Assembly: GCA_034430175.1 (NCBI GenBank)
Contig: DAOUFI010000022.1
Coordinates: 124,001-188,000, forward strand
Reading direction: 5' to 3'
DNA from: UBA6107 sp034430175
Lineage (GTDB): Bacteria > Chloroflexota > Anaerolineae > Anaerolineales > Anaerolineaceae
DNA: 64,000 nucleotides
Shown: one piece after another, positions 43,796-52,021 of the stretch
Layout: each line of letters begins with the position of its first letter
Numbering within the stretch: position 1 is the first letter of the stretch
The notes under the pieces: model-generated
Seen by the model: only the letters and a program-made list of their open reading frames with translations
What the model was told of the DNA's origin: nothing
Database searches by the model: none
Position numbers and translations under genes: made by a program

Positions 43796-45478
43796 TTACT
43801 CAACGCTGATGATCATGAAGTAATGGGGTTGACCGCCTTCGTGAATTTCGATCTCAAGTGAGGGGAATACTTCCTGAATCTTCACGGAAATTTTCTCAAT
43901 ATCGGGTGCGGTCATGGTGGCGCCGTAGAAAATGGTGATGTGTTCGCGATTTTCAGCTGCCATTTTCTTTAAGAGATTGACTGCCGTTGATTCAATTTCT
44001 TCAGATGAAACCACCAGTTTGCCATTGAATAAACCGATGTATTTTCCTTCTTCTACGTTGACACCATCGATTTCAACGCTACGGGTGGCAATGGTCACCT
44101 CACCACAATCGACGTCATTGATCGCGCCGGACATATCTTCAAACACCGAGTTGATATCACCGTCTGGTTCCAACTGAAGTAACGCGGACAATCCCTGAGC
44201 AATATTCTTGCTATGAACGACCTTGACTTCTTTTACACTCAAATTCTTGGCTGTATCCGCAGCCAGTATGATGTTTTTATTATTGGGCAGGATAATGATC
44301 CTGTCTGTCGGAAGATCTTCGAAAGATTTTAAGATTTCCTCGGTGCTCGGGTTCATCGTCTGGCCACCACTGATGATGGCGGCTGCGCCCAGGCTGGCAA
44401 AGATGCGCGAAATTCCATCGCCAGGTGAAACAGCAACAACGGCAATTTGACCTGGTTCCAGAGGCATTAATTCATAGGGAGGTTGATTGACCTTTTTATC
44501 TTCCATCTGGGAGCGCAGATTTTCCATGGCGACTTTCGACCATGTACCGATCGAGGCGATATAATTCACCGGTTCCTGTTGGCGACCGTCTTCCACGTGG
44601 ATATGCATGCGATACATGCCGTCACCTTCCCCCACCTGGATGGACGTACCCATTTTTTCAAGTTCTTGATAGAACAATTCAAGGTTGAAATCGCCTTTTG
44701 GACGAAAATCGACGACCACTTCAATGTCCTGGCCTTCTTCTACTTCTTCCATCGTTTCCTGAAGGGTCATGGACGAGATATCCTGGATGGTCGCAGCGGC
44801 ACCTTCCAGGGGCATCTTTTTTGCGAAACGCAGCATTCCTTCAAACAAGTAATACAAACCCTTACCGCCTGAATCCACCACGCCGGCGGTCTTTAGAATG
44901 GGTAATAATTCGGGTGTGTTTTTGACCGAGACGTCTGCCGCATCTACGATATCTTCGAGAATCTTGACGAGATCATTGGTCTGGGCGGCTGAATCACGGG
45001 CAGCGACGGCAATATCGTTGATGACAGTGAGGATCGTGCCTTCTACTGGACGAACCACCCCTTTGTAAGCCGTGTTGCGACTTTCCACGAGCGCGTTAAC
45101 AAAGGCGGTGGCATCCATTTCGGGCAGGCTATCGAGGCCGCGGGAGAAACCACGCCAAATTTGAGAAAGGATCACGCCAGAGTTTCCCCGGGCACCCATT
45201 AACGCGCCTTGAGCAATGTCTTTTGTAATCTTACCGATATTTTCTTCTTTTGAATTTAAAACTTCGTTATACGCTGCTTGCATGGTCAGAAGCATGTTGG
45301 TGCCTGTATCCCCATCTGGGACAGGGAATACGTTCAGGGAGTTGACGATTTGTTGATTTGACTTAAGCCATAATAACGCCGCTTCGGTTAACTTTTTCAT
45401 CGTCTGGCCATTGACAGACGTGATTTGAACTGTTTTACTGGTTTCTAATACACCAGTCTGGTTGGATTCGATACTCAT
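43796..45478 (-). CDS. fakA: Fatty acid kinase catalytic subunit (DAK2/YloV, FakA-like)
   Basis: The 560-residue protein has an N-terminal DAK2 kinase domain (about 25-210) with VFPVPDGDTGTNML and MGARGNSGVILSQIWRGFS, a middle domain, and a C-terminal domain with IIILPNNKNI and FYGATMT as in YloV/FakA. It phosphorylates fatty acids held by FakB, feeding exogenous or recycled chains into lipid synthesis. It lies between an Asp23 gene (27 bases upstream) and the DegV gene, as yloU-yloV in Bacillus. GGAG precedes the ATG. Confidence 0.88.
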   Translation of the reverse strand: MSIESNQTGVLETSKTVQITSVNGQTMKKLTEAALLWLKSNQQIVNSLNVFPVPDGDTGTNMLLTMQAAYNEVLNSKEENIGKITKDIAQGALMGARGNSGVILSQIWRGFSRGLDSLPEMDATAFVNALVESRNTAYKGVVRPVEGTILTVINDIAVAARDSAAQTNDLVKILEDIVDAADVSVKNTPELLPILKTAGVVDSGGKGLYYLFEGMLRFAKKMPLEGAAATIQDISSMTLQETMEEVEEGQDIEVVVDFRPKGDFNLELFYQELEKMGTSIQVGEGDGMYRMHIHVEDGRQQEPVNYIASIGTWSKVAMENLRSQMEDKKVNQPPYELMPLEPGQIAVVAVSPGDGISRIFASLGAAAIISGGQTMNPSTEEILKSFEDLPTDRIIILPNNKNIILAADTAKNLSVKEVKVVHSKNIAQGLSALLQLEPDGDINSVFEDMSGAINDVDCGEVTIATRSVEIDGVNVEEGKYIGLFNGKLVVSSEEIESTAVNLLKKMAAENREHITIFYGATMTAPDIEKISVKIQEVFPSLEIEIHEGGQPHYFMIISVE

Positions 45479-45505
45479 GGCTCTCCAAAAGGCTGTGAAT
45501 TTAGA

Positions 45506-45862
45506 TCAATCGTTATTACTAATACGTAAACCACGGATGTGGATATCGACTTTGTCAACCACCAGACCGGTGATCTTTTCGATACGATACTTGACGTTCT
45601 CTGAAATCATGGAGGCTACAGATTTTATGCGAACACCGTATTCCACTATAGGATATAGGTCGATCGATACAGCTGCGTCTTGAAAGCTCACGTCGACACC
45701 CAACACAGGATCTTTTACTAAAACCTGAGATAAGCCTTCAGCAAGGTTCTTGGCAGCCAGACCGACCACGCCGTAAGATTCCAAGGCGGAATGGTATGCA
45801 ATCGAGGCGATGGCTCGATGAGAAATGAAAACACTTCCTAGTGGATTATTCGCTGTACTCAT
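45506..45862 (-). CDS. Asp23/Gls24-family protein (YloU-like)
   Basis: The 118-residue protein has the family pattern: VFISHRAIASIAYHSALESYGVVGLA, DVSFQDAAVSIDLYPIVEYGVRI and a C-terminal VDKVDIHIRGLRI. Asp23-family proteins are often encoded with DAK2 kinases (yloU-yloV) and in Staphylococcus sit at the membrane. It is the first gene of the fakA unit and is divergent from rpmB. AAGGAC precedes the ATG. Confidence 0.87.
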   Translation of the reverse strand: MSTANNPLGSVFISHRAIASIAYHSALESYGVVGLAAKNLAEGLSQVLVKDPVLGVDVSFQDAAVSIDLYPIVEYGVRIKSVASMISENVKYRIEKITGLVVDKVDIHIRGLRISNND

Positions 45863-45893
45863 GATTATGTCCTTCTGTTTATAACAGCTTTTC

Positions 45894-45922
45894 TTGAAAA
45901 AAGATACGGTTTATGTTACAAT
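45894..45922 (+). promoter_or_regulatory. Promoter of rpmB
   Basis: TTGAAA (45894-45899) and TACAAT (45917-45922) are 17 bases apart, and a TG precedes the -10 (TGTTACAAT). Transcription from here gives a leader of about 70 bases before rpmB. Confidence 0.7.
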
Positions 45923-45997
45923 CGCGTTCTGTTAGTGGGTTAACTATACCCTAGATTTTAACCTAAATTGCATTGTTTGTAAGGAAAGGAAATTGAA

Positions 45998-46177
45998 ATG
46001 GCAAAGTGCGATGTCTGTGGAAAAACGACGACCTTTGGTCATAACCGCAGTTTTTCTTTGAGAGCTACCAACCGTGCTTTCAAACCGAATTTGCAGAAGA
46101 TCACTGTTGTCGAAAATGGAAAGAAAGTCCAGAAGACGCTTTGTGCCAAGTGCATCCGCACGATGGTAAAGGGCTAG
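45998..46177 (+). CDS. rpmB: 50S ribosomal protein L28, zinc-binding form
   Basis: The 59-residue protein starts MAKCDVCGKTTTFGHNRSFS and ends KTLCAKCIRTMVKG. Two cysteine pairs (C4/C7 and C49/C52) form a zinc ribbon, so this is the zinc-dependent L28 variant. GGHNVSHS-like and RRRF-like L28 features appear as GHNRSFS and TNRAFKPN. The ribosome site AAGGAAAGG precedes the ATG. A strong promoter lies upstream, and a terminator 25 bases downstream. It is flanked by divergent asp23 and convergent rpe, near its usual partners in Bacillus. Confidence 0.93.
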   Translation: MAKCDVCGKTTTFGHNRSFSLRATNRAFKPNLQKITVVENGKKVQKTLCAKCIRTMVKG

Positions 46178-46201
46178 TATTATCACTAAGTGAGAGATAA
46201 G

Positions 46202-46221
46202 AATACGGCAAGCGCCGTATT
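46202..46221. terminator. Bidirectional terminator between rpmB and rpe
   Basis: A perfect 8-base stem (46202-46209, 46214-46221) with AAGC loop is followed by TTTATTTAA on the plus strand. It ends rpmB and can also end rpe, whose stop lies at 46223. Confidence 0.8.
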
Positions 46222-46222
46222 T

Positions 46223-46888
46223 TTATTTAAGCATTGAATTACGTAATTCTTTTACACCGGTTTGTATACCTGCCGGGTGTTTAAAAATTGCTGTGGCTGC
46301 CACAAACGCGTTCGCGCCAGCAGTATGGCATGAAGGCAGGGTTTCGCTTGTAATACCGCCATCCACTTCAATCAATAATGCCGGGTTGAGCTTTTGAGCC
46401 ATCTCAGCCACTAGTCTAATCTTTCGCGTCATTTGAGGAATGAAAACCTGGCCAGAATAGCCGGGATTTACCGTCATCACCAACACCATTTCAGCGAATT
46501 CCAATATAGATTCAAGCGCGGATACTGGTGTGGCAGGGTTAAGCGCGATACCTGGTTTCGCGCCGAGATTCTTGATTTGTATCAGCGTACGATAAGCATT
46601 GGGATTATTCTCGATGTGGATCGTGAGGTTGTCCGCGCCGCTGCTAATAAATGATTCGGTAAATAGCTCAGGTTTTTCGATCATTAAATGGACATCGAGG
46701 GGTAGCTTTGTCATTTTCTTAACTGCTTCGACGATGAAGGGCCCCATGGTGATATTAGGAACGAAATGTCCATCCATCACGTCGATGTGGATCCAATCGC
46801 AGCCTGCTTCTTCACATTGCGCGATGGATTCCTTGAGTTTACTGAAATCAGCGGATAAGATCGATGCGGAAATCAAATCAGGTTTCAT
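46223..46888 (-). CDS. rpe: Ribulose-phosphate 3-epimerase
   Basis: The 221-residue TIM barrel has SASILSADFSKL, HIDVMDGHFVPNITMGP, DVHLMIEKPE, MTVNPGYSGQ and EVDGGI, carrying the metal and catalytic residues of the family. It interconverts ribulose and xylulose 5-phosphate in the pentose phosphate pathway. It follows the kinase gene by 6 bases, the same prkC-rpe linkage seen in Firmicutes. AGGT precedes the ATG. Confidence 0.93.
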   Translation of the reverse strand: MKPDLISASILSADFSKLKESIAQCEEAGCDWIHIDVMDGHFVPNITMGPFIVEAVKKMTKLPLDVHLMIEKPELFTESFISSGADNLTIHIENNPNAYRTLIQIKNLGAKPGIALNPATPVSALESILEFAEMVLVMTVNPGYSGQVFIPQMTRKIRLVAEMAQKLNPALLIEVDGGITSETLPSCHTAGANAFVAATAIFKHPAGIQTGVKELRNSMLK

Positions 46889-46894
46889 AATTAC

Positions 46895-47953
46895 CTAGTG
46901 TATCAGGTTTCGAATGAACAGCCAAATATAGAGCCAGAAGGGAATCAAGCCGCCTACGAAAAGGACACAGGCGAGTTCGAGCCATATCGTCTTCCAGTCA
47001 ATCTTGTTTTTTTCTTCCTGCCTTTCCGTTATCACCGGTAAAGGAGTCACAGGTGAATTTATCATCCGGTCAGGAATAATCCCAGGAACCGGGGGGATGG
47101 GATGATCGAGGTTGATTGCCTGGTTATACAGTGTTGAGAGTACCTGACCCAACTGGTCAGCAGTGCGGTAGCGCTGGGCAGGTTCCTTCGATAGGACCTT
47201 CAGAATTACCTTTTCTAAGGATTCTGGTATTTCAGGATTAAAAACTCGAGGAGAGGGCGGATCCTTTTCAATTCGTAGTCTGGCCAATTCTTCGCTGTCG
47301 TCTGCCACAAAGGGAAGATGACCGCTGAATAGCTCATAAATGACTACACCCAGTGAATAAACATCCGAAGCGGGGGTTGGGGGTGAACCAGCTGCCTGCT
47401 CAGGAGCGATGTATTGGGGCGAGCCCCAGACAACATCATATTTTTCCTGTGAGTTTATCGTGGATAAAGCTCTGGCAATACCAAAATCGGTGATCTTCAA
47501 GCGATTATCGCGGGTAACCAGCATATTCTGTGGTTTGACATCGCAATGAACGATACCAGCCCGGTGTGCGTAGCCTAGGCCGGCGCAGGCTTGCATGATG
47601 AGCGGCAGACCTTCAACTAAAGAAAAAACACCATTTTCATTGATCCTTGATTTCAGATCGGTTCCGGGGACAAATTCCATGACGATGTAGACCCCGTTGT
47701 CATCGAAACCGAAATCATGGACAGTGACAATGTTTGGATGCGAGAGGTTGGCAGCCGATTTGGCTTCCTGCCGGAATCGCTCACGAAAGGCCTGATTGTC
47801 AACAAAATCCTGTTTAAGAAGCTTGATCGCGACCGGTCGTTCAAGCATGGTGTCATAAGCTTCATAAACAAGAGCCATTCCACCCTTGCCAGCCTGGTGC
47901 AGCAACCGGTAGCGATTCCCCAATAAAAGGTTCGTTTGTTCAGTCGTGGTCAT
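46895..47953 (-). CDS. PrkC-like membrane Ser/Thr kinase with HCD motif
   Basis: The 352-residue protein has a Hanks-type kinase domain (about 14-270): glycine loop AGKGGMALV (21-29), K44, catalytic loop H136-C137-D138 with K140 and N143, DFG at 156-158 and APE at 183-185. A Pro-rich stretch and one C-terminal membrane helix (about 325-350) follow; the outer part is only a few residues, with no PASTA domains. HCD in place of HRD makes it a non-RD kinase, so activation-loop control may differ. It is upstream of rpe, as prkC is in Bacillus, but the linked phosphatase and cpgA are missing. A TATAAT box lies 9 bases before the ATG. Confidence 0.88.
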   Translation of the reverse strand: MTTTEQTNLLLGNRYRLLHQAGKGGMALVYEAYDTMLERPVAIKLLKQDFVDNQAFRERFRQEAKSAANLSHPNIVTVHDFGFDDNGVYIVMEFVPGTDLKSRINENGVFSLVEGLPLIMQACAGLGYAHRAGIVHCDVKPQNMLVTRDNRLKITDFGIARALSTINSQEKYDVVWGSPQYIAPEQAAGSPPTPASDVYSLGVVIYELFSGHLPFVADDSEELARLRIEKDPPSPRVFNPEIPESLEKVILKVLSKEPAQRYRTADQLGQVLSTLYNQAINLDHPIPPVPGIIPDRMINSPVTPLPVITERQEEKNKIDWKTIWLELACVLFVGGLIPFWLYIWLFIRNLIH

Positions 47954-47962
47954 TCTTTTCGG

Positions 47963-47968
47963 ATTATA
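47963..47968 (-). promoter_or_regulatory. Extended -10 box of the kinase gene
   Basis: On the minus strand TGATATAAT (hexamer 47968-47963) ends 9 bases before the ATG at 47953, giving a leader of about three bases or none. Confidence 0.5.
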
Positions 47969-48020
47969 TCACAGCCAGTTTCATTGGCTTTCGGCTATAA
48001 TTCGTTGTGATGGAGCGAAT

Positions 48021-48485
48021 ATGGTCATAAACAAACGAGTTGTAATTGGTGCGGCATTAATCGCCATGATATTGGCATTCTATGGCATCCTTGGACTAAA
48101 TGGCTATACCTATCAAAAATCGACTCGAGGACAGGCTACCGCGTTTATGACCGTCATTCCGGCCAGCACAATCCCGACCACCAATGCCTCTTCATACTTT
48201 ATCACGCCGACGGTAACGATTGATCCAGCCATCGGTGATCTCGCTGGAATCACTATTGGAGCTTACGTTCAGATCAACGGGACTGATAACCTTGGGTTGA
48301 AAATTCACAGTGATGCCGGAAAGGATACGCCAGTCAATTTTATCGCGGCGGAATCGGAAGTGTTCAAGGTGATCGGTGGGCCAGTACAGAAAGATGATAT
48401 TATCTGGTGGCAGATCACGACGCCATACGATGATTCGCGGCAGGGTTGGGCTGCAGCAGACTACCTTTCTCTTATTGAGGAGTAA
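48021..48485 (+). CDS. Membrane-anchored SH3-like domain protein
   Basis: The 154-residue protein has one N-terminal membrane helix (about 8-26), a Thr/Pro/Ser-rich linker, and a bacterial SH3-type domain (about 75-150: GAYVQINGTDNLGLKIHSDAG, WWQITTPYDDSRQGWAAADYLS). Such domains bind wall glycan or peptides outside the membrane. ATG 48021 follows GGAG, and a TATAAT at 47996-48001 is its likely promoter, so the longer frame from 47946 is rejected. It is divergent from the PrkC-like kinase and could serve as its missing outer part; this is only a suggestion. Confidence 0.75.
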   Translation: MVINKRVVIGAALIAMILAFYGILGLNGYTYQKSTRGQATAFMTVIPASTIPTTNASSYFITPTVTIDPAIGDLAGITIGAYVQINGTDNLGLKIHSDAGKDTPVNFIAAESEVFKVIGGPVQKDDIIWWQITTPYDDSRQGWAAADYLSLIEE

Positions 48486-48486
48486 A

Positions 48487-48511
48487 AAGGTCCGGAGGAT
48501 TTCCGGACCTT
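48487..48511. terminator. Bidirectional terminator between SH3 gene and glnA
   Basis: A perfect 10-base stem (48487-48496, 48502-48511) with a 5-base loop, followed by CTGTTT. The glnA stop at 48516 lies just beyond. Confidence 0.8.
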
Positions 48512-48515
48512 CTGT

Positions 48516-49937
48516 TTAGAAGTCAAAATACTTTTCGAGCTCAAAGGGGTGAGGTCTTTTAGCGATCTCTTCCGCTTCACCACGTTTGGTTTTGATCCAT
48601 TCTCTGACCAACTCTTCCATGAAGACATCGTTGAAGAGCAGGAACTGAAAATCGTTTTCAAGCGCGTTAGCTGCTTCACCCAGTGAGGTTGGAAGGCTTT
48701 TAATTGTCGCGCGTTTTTCTGGTGACCAAGAGAAGATATCCTCATCAAACGGTCCAAAGCCGGCTGCGGTCGGATCGATCTTGTTTTGGATACCGTCGAT
48801 GCCTGCCATCAACATAGCTGCCGTGGCCAGATAGGGATTGCAGGTGGCATCAGGTGGGCGGAATTCAAAACGTACTTTATCGGGTTGGGTGGCATATTTT
48901 GGTACACGAATGGCAGCACTACGGTTGCCAGACGAGAAGAAGCAATTCACAGGCGCTTCAAAACCTGGGATTAAACGGCGATAAGAGTTGGTGGTTGGGT
49001 TGGTAAAAGCCAGGATGGCTGGCGAATGTTTCAGAAGGCCGCCGATGTAGTAAAGCGCCGTCTGGCTGAGCAGGTTGCTGGCGGAAGGATCGTAAAACAG
49101 ATTCCTTCCTCCAGAGAATAATTGCTGGTGAAAATGCATACCGCTGCCGGCTTCACCGTAAAGAGGTTTGGGGAGAAAGGTGATGGTTTTCCCTTCACTT
49201 GAGGCAACCATACGGGTGAAATACTTGATCATCATTGACGCGTCGGCGGCTTTCATCAACCCAAGCAGTGGGGTTTCGATCTCACATTGCCCGGCAGAGC
49301 CCACTTCATGGTGGTGATATTTCACGGGAATACCAGCGTCTTCAAGGGCGATGACCATTCTTGTCCGCAACGCATACAGTTTATCTTTTGGGGGAATGAC
49401 ATGATAACCGCCGTGATGCGGAATGGCATCGCCGCTGTAATTGATCAGACGGTCGTTCTTGGGCATCTCCGCAGCCTCAAAGTGATAAGAAGAGGTGTTC
49501 AAGCTGTTTTCAAAGGAAGCGGATTCAAAAACATAGAACTCAAATTCAGGTCCCCATTTGCTCTCGTCAGCGATGTTCAATTGTTTTAATGAGTCCTCAG
49601 CATGTCTGGCGATCTGCCTTGGGTCTTTGTTAAAGGGTTTCTTCGTATCCGCTTCGACGGTGCTGCAAATAAAACTTACTGTGGGAATTGCGGAAAATGG
49701 ATCAACAAAACCTGTTGACAGATCGGGAATCAGCGCCATATCACCCGATTTTACTGATTTCAAGCCAACGCTTGAACCATCAAAACCGACACCATTATCA
49801 AGGGTGTCTTGCGAAAATTGTGACGCGGAAAGCGTCACATGATGCCAACGACCCCAAAGATCCGTGAATTTGAGGTCAACCATTCTTACTGAATGCTTCT
49901 TGATGAATTCATCAGCTTCAGCAAAGGATTTGAACAT
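48516..49937 (-). CDS. glnA: Glutamine synthetase type I, not adenylylated
   Basis: The 473-residue protein has the GSI motifs VGFDGSSVG, GPEFEFYVF, KPLYGEAGSGMHFH, NRSAAIRVP and RPPDATCNPYLATAAM. It makes glutamine from glutamate, ammonia and ATP. The adenylylation site of GSI-beta, normally NLYDLP, reads DIFSWSP: the tyrosine is F402, so GlnE-type control cannot act. ATG 49937 follows AAGGAG; the frame from 49979 is rejected because it crosses the -10 box. No glnB or amtB is adjacent. Confidence 0.92.
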   Translation of the reverse strand: MFKSFAEADEFIKKHSVRMVDLKFTDLWGRWHHVTLSASQFSQDTLDNGVGFDGSSVGLKSVKSGDMALIPDLSTGFVDPFSAIPTVSFICSTVEADTKKPFNKDPRQIARHAEDSLKQLNIADESKWGPEFEFYVFESASFENSLNTSSYHFEAAEMPKNDRLINYSGDAIPHHGGYHVIPPKDKLYALRTRMVIALEDAGIPVKYHHHEVGSAGQCEIETPLLGLMKAADASMMIKYFTRMVASSEGKTITFLPKPLYGEAGSGMHFHQQLFSGGRNLFYDPSASNLLSQTALYYIGGLLKHSPAILAFTNPTTNSYRRLIPGFEAPVNCFFSSGNRSAAIRVPKYATQPDKVRFEFRPPDATCNPYLATAAMLMAGIDGIQNKIDPTAAGFGPFDEDIFSWSPEKRATIKSLPTSLGEAANALENDFQFLLFNDVFMEELVREWIKTKRGEAEEIAKRPHPFELEKYFDF

Positions 49938-49970
49938 AAATTCTCCTTGGAAATGATTTACCGCCAATTG

Positions 49971-50000
49971 ATTGTACATGAATCCCGTACGCGAGTCTAA
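49971..50000 (-). promoter_or_regulatory. Promoter of glnA
   Basis: On the minus strand TTAGAC (50000-49995) and TACAAT (49976-49971) are 18 bases apart, 33 bases before the chosen ATG. Confidence 0.5.
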
Positions 50001-50029
50001 TGACGAAAATACTGTAAATTGATTGAAAG

Positions 50030-50058
50030 TTGCACCAGAATTGAATGGCGTTTATAAT
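50030..50058 (+). promoter_or_regulatory. Promoter of the kinase-phosphatase operon
   Basis: TTGCAC (50030-50035) and TATAAT (50053-50058) are 17 bases apart. The ATG at 50096 follows with AGAGGA as ribosome site. No further promoter is evident until 56304, so this probably drives the whole unit. Confidence 0.65.
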
Positions 50059-50095
50059 TTCTTTATTCATTAATTATCATTAATCCAGAGGATTT

Positions 50096-51994
50096 ATGGA
50101 TTCGTCAAAGAATAAACAAGAGACGCGGCAGATTACCCAGGCTTTGGAGGGCAACACAGGGGCGTTTCTACAATTGGTGACCGGAACGATCCTCGATGAA
50201 CGATATCAAGTTCAAGATGTAATCGGTATTGGCGGGATGGGATCAGTATACCGCGCGCGCGACTTGCATTTTCCAAATGTAATTAAACTGGTAGCTGTAA
50301 AGGAAATGATCAACCAGGCGCCCGATCCGGTGGTCAGACAGACGATTGTTCAAAATTTCGAGCGCGAAGCCAACATTCTGGTGACACTCAATCACCCTTC
50401 GATCCCCAAGATCTATGACTTTTTCACGCAGGGCGAGAAATCATACCTGGTTGAAGAGTTCATCAATGGACGCGACCTTGAAGCCATCCTGAAAGCCTCA
50501 CCGGAGCCCATACGTGAAGACCAGGTGATCTTGTGGGCAATCGAGCTCTGCGACGTGCTGGAGTTTTTACATACGCACAAACCCGAACCGATTATTTTCA
50601 GGGATATTAAGCCCTCCAATATCATGATCAATCAGCAGAACCATGTCATCCTGGTTGATTTTGGCATCGCCAAAATCTTTAAAACGGGTCAAAAGGGAAC
50701 CATGATCGGCACGGAGGGATATTCACCCCCTGAGCAATATCGCGGCGAAGCTACTTTACAAACCGATATTTATGCGTTGGGCGCGACAATGCATCATTTA
50801 TTAACTCATCGCGACCCCCGCCTTGAGGCGCCGTTTTCATTCGCGGATCGTCCGATCCACCAGATCAATCCATCCATCTCAACTGATTTGGAAAAGATCG
50901 TAAATACAGCTTTGCAATACAACCCGGCTGATCGCTTCGCCAGTGCCACGGACATGAAAATGGCACTATTAACGTTAGCTAAAAGAACAGGCGCGTTACC
51001 AAGAGCCGCATCTGCAAGCCTTGTCATCGAACAACAAGATGTGAAACCATTATGGACATTTGAATGCGAAGACGAAATTCGCGGGGCACCCACTGTGGAT
51101 GGCGGTTTACTCTACGTTGGATCGTATGATAATAACATCTACACACTGGATGCTACCAAAGGGAACTTTCTCTGGAAGTTCGCAACCAAGGGTGGTATCG
51201 TCACCAAACCACAAGTGGTGAGCGGGACAGTCTTTTTTGGAAGCGAGGATAACCGCCTTTACGCAGTCCAGGCAAAAACAGGGAAGATGATGTGGGATTA
51301 TGCGACCAGCGGCCCAATCCGTTGCTCTCCTCGGACAGCAGAAGGGCATGTATTTGTGGGTTCAGATGATGGCTGTCTGTACGCTATAAACATGACCACC
51401 TACCAGCGTAGTTGGGCGATTAAGACCGAAGGGCCGGTCAGGTCATCGCCATTTTTGACAAACGATTTGCTCTATTTTGGCTCTGAAGCGAATGAATTTA
51501 TCTGTGCTGATTTTCGCGGTACCGTCAAATGGCGTTACTTCACCAAACGTGGAGTGACTTCATCACCGGTGGAGGTAGATGGAATCGTCTATTTTGCTTC
51601 GCAGGATGCCAATTTCTATGCCCTTGACGCAAAATCGGGGTGGGTGATCTGGCGCTTCAGGATGGGAAAGGGTTCGATCTCATCACCAAGTCTGTCAGAA
51701 AACCAACTATTCTTTGGATCCGCTGATAATTACCTCTATTGTGTAGATAAATCCAGCTCACGGGAGTATTGGCGCTTCAAATGTGATCATCAGGTGAGCG
51801 GATCGCCTCTAATCTACAAGGATTCGGTGTATTGCGGAACAGCAAATGGCAGTTTCTATTGCATTGATTGCAAGAATGGCCGGGAACGGTGGAAGTTTGT
51901 CACTGGCGGCCCGATCACCGGAACGGCAGTGGTAAATAATGATGTGATCTATATCGGTTCTACAGACCATAAAGTTTACGCTTTTATTGCATGA
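50096..51994 (+). CDS. Soluble Ser/Thr kinase fused to an eight-blade PQQ-like propeller
   Basis: The 632-residue protein has a Hanks kinase domain (about 38-300): GIGGMGSVY (44-52), K69, catalytic loop F168-R169-D170 (FRDIKPSN), and D188-F-G. A PQQ/quinoprotein-like beta propeller follows (about 320-632), with eight repeats of the type V-x-G-x-[VL]-[YF]-[VF]-G-S-x-D-x-x-[LF]-Y-A-[LI]-D-x-x-[TS]-G-x-x-x-W. No membrane helix or signal is present, so the propeller is cytoplasmic and more likely a ligand or protein sensor than an enzyme. It is the first gene of a cassette with PP2C, J-vWA and FHA partners, so its targets may include those proteins. Confidence 0.87.
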   Translation: MDSSKNKQETRQITQALEGNTGAFLQLVTGTILDERYQVQDVIGIGGMGSVYRARDLHFPNVIKLVAVKEMINQAPDPVVRQTIVQNFEREANILVTLNHPSIPKIYDFFTQGEKSYLVEEFINGRDLEAILKASPEPIREDQVILWAIELCDVLEFLHTHKPEPIIFRDIKPSNIMINQQNHVILVDFGIAKIFKTGQKGTMIGTEGYSPPEQYRGEATLQTDIYALGATMHHLLTHRDPRLEAPFSFADRPIHQINPSISTDLEKIVNTALQYNPADRFASATDMKMALLTLAKRTGALPRAASASLVIEQQDVKPLWTFECEDEIRGAPTVDGGLLYVGSYDNNIYTLDATKGNFLWKFATKGGIVTKPQVVSGTVFFGSEDNRLYAVQAKTGKMMWDYATSGPIRCSPRTAEGHVFVGSDDGCLYAINMTTYQRSWAIKTEGPVRSSPFLTNDLLYFGSEANEFICADFRGTVKWRYFTKRGVTSSPVEVDGIVYFASQDANFYALDAKSGWVIWRFRMGKGSISSPSLSENQLFFGSADNYLYCVDKSSSREYWRFKCDHQVSGSPLIYKDSVYCGTANGSFYCIDCKNGRERWKFVTGGPITGTAVVNNDVIYIGSTDHKVYAFIA

Positions 51995-52021
51995 TCGATT
52001 CGATTATTTGGAGGGTGTGTC

